Shown here in pieces: positions 56,490 to 64,000 of a stretch of 64,000 nucleotides of DNA. This DNA comes from Monocercomonoides exilis (taxonomy: Eukaryota > Preaxostyla > Oxymonadida > Polymastigidae), in contig LSRY02000069.1 in NCBI GenBank assembly GCA_001643675.2, positions 129,001-193,000 on the forward strand. Reading direction: 5' to 3'. How positions within the stretch are numbered: the stretch's first letter is position 1; each line of letters opens with the position of its first letter. Made by a program: the position numbers and the translations under genes. The notes beneath the pieces were generated by a model that did not search any database, was not told where the DNA came from, and saw only the letters and a list, made by a program, of their open reading frames with translations.

Positions 56490-59268
56490 TTATGAAGATG
56501 CAAAAAATGAAGAAATACGATTAGGAAAAGAAGAAAAAGTGATCGTAGTAGTAGAAGTGAAATGGAAAGAGGAAGAGGAAGAAGAGGAAGAAGAGGAAGA
56601 AGAGGAAGAAGAGGAAGAATAGGAAGAAGAGGAAGAAGGAGAAGTAGAAGAAGAAGAAGAAGAAATAGCCTCATCAATCGAAAGCGGAAGCGAAGAAAAC
56701 GGAACTCTTAAAGCCAGGCTCACAAAACGATCATGAATGAAGAAAGAAGAAGAAGAAGAAGAAGAAGAAGAAGAAGAAGAAGAAGAAGAAAGAGAGGAAG
56801 AAGAAGAAGAAGAAGAAGAAGAAGAAGAAGAAGAAAGAGAGGAAGAAGAAGAAGAAGAAGAAGAAGAAGAAGAAGAAGAAGAAGAAGAAGAAGCGTAGAA
56901 AAAGAAATATCCAAGAAGGAGAAAGAAGGAGAAGAAGGAGAAGAAGGTGAAGAAGAAGGTGAAGAAGAAGAAAAGGAAGAAGAAGAAGAATAAATTGAAG
57001 AAGAAGAAGAAGAAGAAGAAGCAGAGAATGAGGCATTGAGTGTGCCAGTAGCAGCTGAGGCTGTTGAGAAAGCATCGACTGAACGGCTAGCTGTCTGCAC
57101 ACTCCGACGAGAATTCCGCGATGCGGCAGTGATCGCTCTTCTTACCTCTCTTCTTTCTCCTCTTCTGCTTTGTCTGCTGATATTCTCAACTTCTTCTTCT
57201 TCTAAACTTCTTTCTCTTTCTCCCTCATTTTCAATTTCAATATCGTCTCTTTCTTCTCTTTCGTTTGAACTTCCTTCGTCATTATCGTTGTCATTATCTT
57301 CTTCATTCTCTTCATTTTCAGCTTCTTCTGAATCCAGCGGTGTTATATGCTTTCTATTTAAGCTGCTTTTGATGTCTGCAGGAATTAGTTCTGGAGGGGT
57401 TGGGGAAGCGATCTGGGCGATGAAGGGATTATTTTCTGAAGTTGCATTGTTTTGAGCAAAATTCGAAGGAGATAGCGGACTTGGGCTGAATACGTGCTTT
57501 CTATCTGAATCTATGGAAGTTTCTCTTATATCACCTTCTTTATTATTATCATCCACTTCTTTGTTACTTCCTTCTTCTTTTCCTTCCTCTTTCCTCTTCT
57601 TCGCATACGCCTCCCCTCCCATTCTTGTCATCTTCAGCACGATCCCAAAGATATCCATCTCCACCAGCTGCTTTCTAAAAGCCCCGCTAATCTCGCACAC
57701 AACCACCACAAAACTCAGCACATTCGCCAAGTTAATTCCCTCCATCGTCTCCAGCAGCTGCGGAACAACAGAAGAGAGCAAGATATGTGTGGAAGGCCAG
57801 GAGGGGAAACTGATTCTGATAGAAGACAAAGAATGTGCTATGCGTCTGTCTTGCTTGGCAAAGTGGGTTAAGGCGCGGGAGGCGTAGACGAGAGGAGGAG
57901 TTGGGCAGAGGCGGAGGTAGGCGTTGGGGCTGGTGGAGGAGAGGGAAGAGAGAGAGGTGAGGGAAGGGAACTTGGTGAAAAAGAGGGATATGAGAAGGCG
58001 GATGAAGCAGGTGCCGGAGTCGAAGGGAAGTTTTTGGTCGGAAGAGGAATATGAAGAGGGAGAGTAAAAGGGAGAGGAAGAAGAAGAATACATTGCTTCC
58101 GTCGCATTTGCTGCTGATGCGATTCTTCCACTTCCACTTCCACCCCCACCAGGAGAAGAAGCCGGAGAAAAGAAAATCGACGCTTTTTCCTCCGGTTTCT
58201 GGTACAGCTGCAGCGCAATCCTGTCTTCCATCACGTCCTCTGCCCCAAAGCCCAGTTCAGCAAAGGCCGAAATGCAAGCGACAGCCAAAGAGACTGTGCG
58301 TGGTGTGTGCGTGAGCGGGTTGATCAGCTTCAGCATCGACTCGAACGTGAACGAGTACATCTTCACTGCCAGCATTTCGCAGGGGCAGCCAAACCGCACT
58401 CCATTATATTCCCTCCTTCTTGTGATTGAAGTGATAGCGCTGTCAGCGTCAGGCCGGTTGTGTCTCGTGCCCAGCATCACCACGAAGAACTGCAGGGCGC
58501 CAAAAATAAGCTCATCTGGAACTGATCTCAGCCCTGCAGACGCCCACTCGATGGCTCTGAGGGAATCCAGCGACAGACGCTCGCTTTCTCCCCTCTTCGC
58601 TGCCTCCAACAGGATCTGCAGGACGGTTGTCTGAAGAGCTGTGTTTGGGATACCAATAAAAGGAGCATGCGAGGCATTGCAACTGAAATGTGCTCAAAGC
58701 TGACAGCAGACGATGCAAACAGCGCGACATGCGAGGCGGAGAGGGAGCGGTCGACCTCGCAGTACCTCTTCATCTGCTCTGCATTCAGTAGCTCAGGAAA
58801 GATCGGGTTCCACAAGTCGAAGTACTTTGAGGGCGGGTGAGTTTCAGCCAGGCGGTTGAGGGCGAGCAAAGCAGCGTGCTGGACGGTGGGGGAACTGATG
58901 CGCAGGCATTCTTTTGCCCATTTGGCTCCTGTGATGTCAGGGTCGTCGATGCTGTCGCCGCCGCTGAAGAAAGAGGCGAGGACGTCTGTGGTAGCAGAGC
59001 TGAGGTGGCTGTTGCTGTTCCCACAGAATGTGCAGATGAGGAAGAGGCAGCTGCGCACGTGGAGGGTCACAAACTGTTTTAATCTTTCTCTTTCTGACAG
59101 GATCATCTTTCGCACACGCACGGGGGAGGCGGCGGGGGAAATAGAGAGGAGACAGAAGGCGCAGGAAACGAGTGAATTTGAGTGCCTGGTGTGAGAAGAG
59201 AAGATGGCGACACAATAAAAAGTGCAGAACACCCAAGTGAATAGGATAAGTTGGAGTGATAAATCCAC
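56490..59268 (-). CDS. large protein with ARM/HEAT-like N-terminus and low-complexity C-terminus
   Basis: 59268-58676 reads a helical-repeat region (CLRISSPTVQHAALLALNRL). A 23-nt intron (GTATCCCAAAC to CTCTTCAG, about 58637-58659) restores phase with the 629-codon frame ending at TGA 56720 (QILLEAAKRGESERLSLDSL, then YQKPEEKASIFFSPASS). Middle parts look helical, followed by a long acidic stretch (ENEEDNDNDNDEGSSNERE) and a basic stretch (RQSRRGERREVRRAI). The (GAA/TTC)n tract at 56738-57020 gives poly-Ser, poly-Leu or poly-Phe by frame. The alternative frame 56723-56490 (VPFSSLPLSIDEAISSSS) is the more likely C-terminus. A solenoid scaffold is inferred from helix pattern only. Confidence 0.5.
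56738..57020 (+). repeat. (GAA)n microsatellite tract
   Basis: Long GAA/TTC arrays interrupted by AGAGAGG-type variants, within the minus-strand gene. Its length makes slippage and frame errors likely. Confidence 0.9.
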
Positions 59269-59599
59269 CTTCGCTCTGCGTCTGAGAGACGGGAATCAAG
59301 TTCGTTCAATGCCAGACGCTGCAGAAGAGCTGCTTCTGAGTCTTCGGCTGTGCCAAATTCTTTCATTGAATCACCTTCTATTTAAAGGAGAAGAAGAAGA
59401 AGATGATGATGATAAAGGTGTTATTTCTGTTATTGAAGAAGGAGGAGGAGGAGGAGGTGAAGAAGAAGAAGAAGAAGAAGATTATGAATTAGATTGTAGC
59501 TGTGAGATAAGCAGAGCAAGTAGGACAGTTGCAGGTGTAGTTGATAGAGCATCCTTTAACAAATGAGAAAGAATTCGAGAAAGTTGACTTCTCATCGTC

Positions 59600-61705
59600 G
59601 AATTCTTAGGAATTGTTCCTGATGGATGGGAGAAAAGAAAAAGAAGGAGATGTTCGTTTTCCACTCTGAAGTGGATGAGAATGAGTCGAAGGAAAAGGGA
59701 GGGAAACTGAGGATGGAGAATTTATTGATGTGAATGACGGAGAAGAGGGAGAAGGAGAAGGAGATTGCGAAAGCAAAAAGAGAGGAAACTGAGAGGAGGT
59801 TACGCTTGTCTGAAGCTGATGTGGAAGAATTGCTGAGAATTGGCCAATCTTCATCCAACAGGGAAGTTCTCCTCTTCTTTCACTTGCTGTTCTTTATGCA
59901 TTTATCGCATGCCAACAGAAGTTGTATTAGCTTCATCAGCAGCAGAATTTGAAGATCCACTCAGGTCCAGTGCATCTGTTGTTATATTCGATGCCAATGA
60001 AGTTGACTGAGGCTCAGATGTTTGCTGAGAAGATGCAAAAGAGGAAGGTGTGACTTGTTGTGTGAATGAAGCACCAACGGCCTTTAACCGCTGAATGAGA
60101 AAGGAAGAAATAGACATCGAAGGAGAAGAGGATGGTTTCTGGTCATAGTGTGTCTCGAATAAAGCTGATATTTTGTGAGGCAAGTCCTTCTTCACCATTA
60201 GCAAAAGAGTGGCGGTGACAATAGCGGTGAGTGCAGTGCGTGGTGCTAGCAGACGAAGCAGCAGGCGATTGGATGATGCAGCAGAAGGGCAGAGTGGCTG
60301 TGCGGAGAATGAGACGATGGCAGGTATTGTACTGTAAAAATGGCATGGACTGAGAAATGGAAATAGAAGCGACACAGGAGGTGAATAAAGAAGGGATGGA
60401 GTACACGGAAGATGAAGTGAAAGATACTGAAAGCATCTTTGAAAGCAGAGTACGGATAATTGAAGTTAGAGGATAAGAAAGCGTGAGAGGGTACACGTAG
60501 ACAAGAGGCACCCATGAAGACTTGAGAGAAAAAGTCAGAATCGAATGCTTCTCTTTTTTCTGTGGATGTTCAATGAGCAGCGGAGCAACACGAAATGTCT
60601 AATTTATCAATTCGAACAGAGTTTCTCCGATGGATGGGACATATGCTGTTCTTTGAGGAGGAACTGAAATTGTATTTTCTGAGGCAGACAGCAGAAGTTG
60701 TTGGTCTTCGAAAAAGACAGACGAAGCAAACAAAAGCGGGTCAAGCAGAATATTCGCATTGATTGCATATGACTCTCTTTCCACTGCATACAAAGAGAAA
60801 TTATTTTCATCATTCTTCCTATTGATCTTTTTATGCACTTCAAACTCGTTGCTGTAGATTCACCTCTCTTCGCAGAACAGCTCAGCTGTGTCTCTCGCCT
60901 CGTACACTCCTTCCACAGCTGCCCTTCCTTCTCCTCTCCACAAACTCATCTACTTTCTCATGTTCTCCACCAGTTGCATATCTCTCACAGTATCTTCTCC
61001 TCCCAAGCTGAACAGCCTCGTTCCACACAACAGGCTCAGAAACGAGTTCGCATCATTTGCCAATATTCCCTTTGTTGTCCCGGCATGCGAAGAAGGAATG
61101 GTTGTTTGCTTTGGAAGCTGAGGTGACCAAAACTGGTTGAAAAGATGGAAGAGTGCCTTTCCGAGAGAGTGAAGCAAAGAAGCGCCTTCTTTCTGCCCAA
61201 TCTGTTCATCAACCTCACAAACAGCTTCTTCGGCCCAGTCTTCTGTTTGTTTTTCTCCCCAAACACAGAATTGTACCCAAGGTCATCTACTCCTCCTCCT
61301 CTATCTTCTCCATTTGCATTGGCATGCAGTCTAACAAGACACACTTGCAAAAGAAGAAGCTATCGCAAACCCGTTTTCCGCAGCTGCTCTGAGATGTGCC
61401 TGCAATTCTCTGCCGAGTGCTGCTCTGATGGCAGACAGGACAAGATGTCTTCGTGACACAGAAACAGCCGCCAAGCTGTGGTTGATGTGTCTTCTGTGCG
61501 GGCTCTGCAGCGCTTCTCTGCTGCCGTCTGAGCCAATTGTGTTCTTGTATTCTTCTTTCTCTCCATTTTCCTTTGTGGACTTGGGTGAAGGAAAGGTAAA
61601 CTGCAGAGGGGTCGAACTGAGCTCTCCGCTGGCGATGGTTGAGGTGTGTAAGAAAGTGACATGCGACTTCTTCTGATTGCTCTTTTGGGATTCCGATGAA
61701 AGCAT
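59600..61705 (-). CDS. upstream exons of a large minus-strand gene
   Basis: Consecutive minus-strand coding pieces: 61705-61331 (RRHLVLSAIRAALGRELQAH); 61340-61190 (GYNSVFGEKNKQKTGPKKLF); 61177-60868, crossing TAG 60950 and ending ARDTAELFCEER; 60838-60350, crossing TAG 60599 (ETLFELIN, TAG, TFRVAPLLIEHP); and 60330-59840 (LAPRTALTAIVTATLLLMVK), crossing TAA 59902 and reaching a TGA near 59842. The two long frames across TAG have even protein composition on both sides. Pieces probably belong to one gene, perhaps continuous with 56490-59268, joined by short introns I could not all place. No domain recognised. Confidence 0.4.
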
Positions 61706-61927
61706 CTTTCGCTGCTTGGGAGTGAAGCGCAGGGCAGGGCGTGAAGTTAAGTCTTCTTTTCTTTCTGTTGTCTTTTATGTTTCATCGGCATTTGATGTTT
61801 CAGCAGATCGTGTTATATCCAAACTGTCTTCATCACCGCTAACGTCACTATCATCGCTATCGTCGTTGTCATCATCTTCACTGTCTTCTTCTGCTTCTTC
61901 AGTGTCTGTTGTACCTGCTCCGTTCAC

Positions 61928-62524
61928 TCACTCTTTCCTCTCTTCATTTCGAATCAAATAGTTCATGTTCTTCCCTTTCCCTCTCGGCAAGAACTTTCTT
62001 TTTTGCTTCTTTGCCTTGCTTTCCTCTTCCTGAACGAGATTTGCATAAAGTCTAATATCGGTTGGATTGATTGTTGGAATGATCCTTCCATGTATCTGCT
62101 TCAGTGTGTTCTTCATCAATTTCGTAAGTGAATCTCTTTTCTCCCTGTCCTTCATCTCAGTTGTTATAAATGTTGCTTCGATTGAGCTGTTTTCTCTTAT
62201 TTTTGCTGAGTTGAATGTGGAAGAGGTGCCATATTCAAAAACAAATCTGATCTTTTTCGGTGTCTGCCGATTTGCCCGTGTGCTTGTCATGGATATCTTT
62301 GCACTAAGAATCCTGTCTAACTCCACGTCTTCTTCTTCTTCTTCCTCCTCCTTATCATCCACTTCCTCGTCATAGCCATTCCACTCAATGTCACTTCTGC
62401 TTCTTCCACTTGTCTTACGAGTGTCAGATTCAAAAGAGTCAAATGTGATGCTGCCATCTGCCACACAAAGCAGCTCCAACTTTTTCGAAAGAAGCTCACT
62501 TAGGACAGCTTATGAACCCATCAT
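61928..62524 (-). CDS. hypothetical charged protein
   Basis: From ATG 62524 (MMGS, TAA, AVLSELLSKKLEL) the frame runs 199 codons to TGA 61928-61930 with a single TAA at codon 5. After an acidic stretch, it has a folded-looking C-terminal half (PKKIRFVFEYGTSSTFNSAK, LTKLMKNTLKQIHGRIIPTI) and a basic end. The frame is also open upstream of the ATG as a Lys/Arg/Ser chain to a TGA near 62622, so it may be the 3' exon of the gene to its right. No family recognised. Confidence 0.5.
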
Positions 62525-62613
62525 CGGACTTGTCTTTGATTGGAATGCTTTTCCTTTCGCTTTTTTTTCCCTTTCACTCCCGCTTTCCCTCTGCACTTTG
62601 CTCCTCTTTGCCT

Positions 62614-63839
62614 TCAAAACTCCTATTCATCTGAAGGAAGCTCATCAAACACAGAAATAATTCTTTCCTTATCTTTCTCCTTTCTCCTTTTCCCCTTCTC
62701 ATCTTTTTTCACTTTCTTTTTGTTTCCAAGCTTCCTCTTACTCTCCAATGCCGCAGCAGTTGACTCCAAACGCCTCGTATTCTGCGCTGTTGCATTTGCA
62801 TTTGCACATCCTTCACTCTTCTGAACCTGTTGACTCAGCCCCATCGCAGTCATCATCTTCTTCCTCCGCATCTTCGGTGGTCTTCCTCTTGGAATAGCCA
62901 GCAGCACTTGCCACATCCCCACACGTAATAGCTTCTTCTTCTTGCTGTTATTATTATTATTGATGTTATTTCCACTTCCTCCCATCTTATTTGTCAGCCC
63001 TAGCACTTCTGATTTGAACTCTGGTGGAGCAATTCTTGAGTTTGTGTATGTCTTCATACGAACTGTCCGCTTGAAGGCAGCAAGCGCTTTTCTGCCTCTG
63101 CTTCGTTTGAGTGCTCTTCCGAATGCAGTTGATGGCATGCTCAGCAGTGAAACAGAAGAAGAAAAGGATAAAGAATTCTTGGCTTGAGCATTTGATATAG
63201 GGAAAGAGGCAGCTGGTAAGCCAGCATTTAACGATGCAGAGGTGGAAGAAGAAGCAGCAGAAGCAGAAGTTGGATTATTCTGTAGCAAATTTGCAGCTTT
63301 GAGCAACTTCGATGTGCGTGTTGTTGTTCTTGCCCTGCGCGAAAGTTTGATTTGAGGTTAGAATTTATTCGGCGCGTGTGTCGAGGCAGCTGTTCTGACT
63401 GATTTTCCAGTAGATTCTATTTTGATTGCCACAGAAGAAGAGGAAGAAGACAGAAGATTGAGTAAATTTGAGCTTCCTTCTTCCACTTTTGTGTTGGTTA
63501 GCTGTTCTTCACTGGCTTTGTTTAGATCATTAAGCGAGTTGTTTCCATAGTTATTTTCATTCCTATTTTTATTTCCCTCTTTCTTCTCTTGCCTTTCTCG
63601 CTGTCAGAATGGATAAAACTAAATAACTGGCATTACATTAACAATAAACAGCTCTCCAAAAAGGCGAACATAAATTCAAGCATTTCATGATGCAAATGAA
63701 GTCTGCTTCCTTTCTCATCCTCATTCCCATCACCATTCTCGTATTCAGATTCAGATTCAGAGAGAATCTCCTCTGTTCTTCGCATTCCTCTGTTTCTTCT
63801 CATTTCTTTGCCACTAAAACACCTAGCAGCAAGGCGCAT
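62614..63839 (-). CDS. nuclear-type basic protein with AT-hook-like motif
   Basis: A frame from about 63602 to TGA 62614-62616 crosses TAA near 63360 and TAG 62623 as Gln. It reads Asn/Ser-rich, then basic (KLSRRARTTTRTSKLLKAAN), then GRALKRSRGRKALAAFKRTV and IPRGRPPKMRRKKM, an R-G-R-P AT-hook core, and ends in a Lys-rich tail. AT-hooks bind the minor groove of AT-rich DNA. A likely first exon, 63839-63650 (MRLAARCFSGKEMRRNRGMR then acidic), lies upstream; the candidate acceptor TTCTGACAG at about 63603 does not join it in phase with any donor I could find. Protein about 400 residues if joined. Confidence 0.5.
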
Positions 63840-64000
63840 TCTTCAAGTGAAAAGAGATGTGAAATAAAAAAACTTCCCTTCTTTCCAAGCATTACAAAAA
63901 GAGCAGAAGATTAAAGATTTCAAAAAATATTTAATAAAGTTAATTTAAAATAAAATGCCTTTTAGGACAAATTGCATTAAACCTGTTTCAACACATTTAG
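63840..64000. other. right edge, AT-rich; nothing identified
   Basis: Probably upstream of the minus-strand gene starting at 63839. No further feature seen. Confidence 0.3.

Noticed and set aside
56731-57102. Poly-Phe/Leu and poly-Arg frames over the GAA tract
   Set aside because: These are frame-shifted readings of a simple repeat with no sequence of mixed composition attached.

Overview
The window is nuclear DNA of a microbial eukaryote. It is strongly AT-rich and holds short spliceosomal-type introns, many simple repeats (TTC/GAA, CTTCCT, ATTTT) and several transposable elements with inverted repeats. There are no operons and no Shine-Dalgarno sites. Several reading frames that are clearly protein-like run straight through TAA and TAG and close at TGA. 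The most economical explanation is a code in which TAA and TAG mean glutamine. That code is known in the oxymonad Streblomastix strix, in hexamitid diplomonads, in ciliates and in some green algae. Several pieces of secreted beta-helix proteins with the module C-G-(x)n-P-C-x-T-[IV]-[GE]-x-A also fit an oxymonad (Preaxostyla). I infer an oxymonad-like protist but cannot prove it from this sequence.

Layout. 1-5.8 kb: a plus-strand coiled-coil gene (1979-3227) rich in TAA/TAG codons, followed by fragmented coding remnants. 6.16-8.98 kb: a 938-residue protein built almost wholly of a 30-residue, Trp-rich, ankyrin-like tandem repeat. 9-17.5 kb: AT-rich DNA with two small genes, a MITE and a 2.44-kb foldback element. 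17.5-26.3 kb: beta-helix protein remnants, a decayed hAT transposase, another MITE and low-complexity coding DNA. 28.7-35 kb: a minus-strand gene split by a 3,973-bp transposon with 297-bp inverted repeats and an exact 8-bp target duplication. 35-41.2 kb: small and medium genes, mostly minus strand. 41.26-45.45 kb: an element with 585-bp inverted repeats that carries a USP-type deubiquitinase gene. 46.4-47.7 kb: a plus-strand gene with several in-frame TGAs. 48.6-53.3 kb: a 596-bp palindrome, a three-exon gene encoding a USP-like domain fused to a DDE-transposase-like domain, and a strongly structured RNA candidate at its 3' end. 54.5-63.8 kb: mostly minus-strand coding DNA of large, low-complexity, partly helical-repeat proteins with very short introns.

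The most unusual content is the pair of transposon-type genes with a ubiquitin-specific-protease-like domain. One sits between long inverted repeats and lacks a transposase. The other fuses the protease domain to a transposase-like domain. Read with the altered code, the ultra-short introns and the cleanly dated insertion at 28.9-32.9 kb, the window looks like a transposon-rich region of a protist genome. Standard-code annotation would break its genes into many short ORFs. Most multi-exon reconstructions below are by eye and have not been checked against transcripts.
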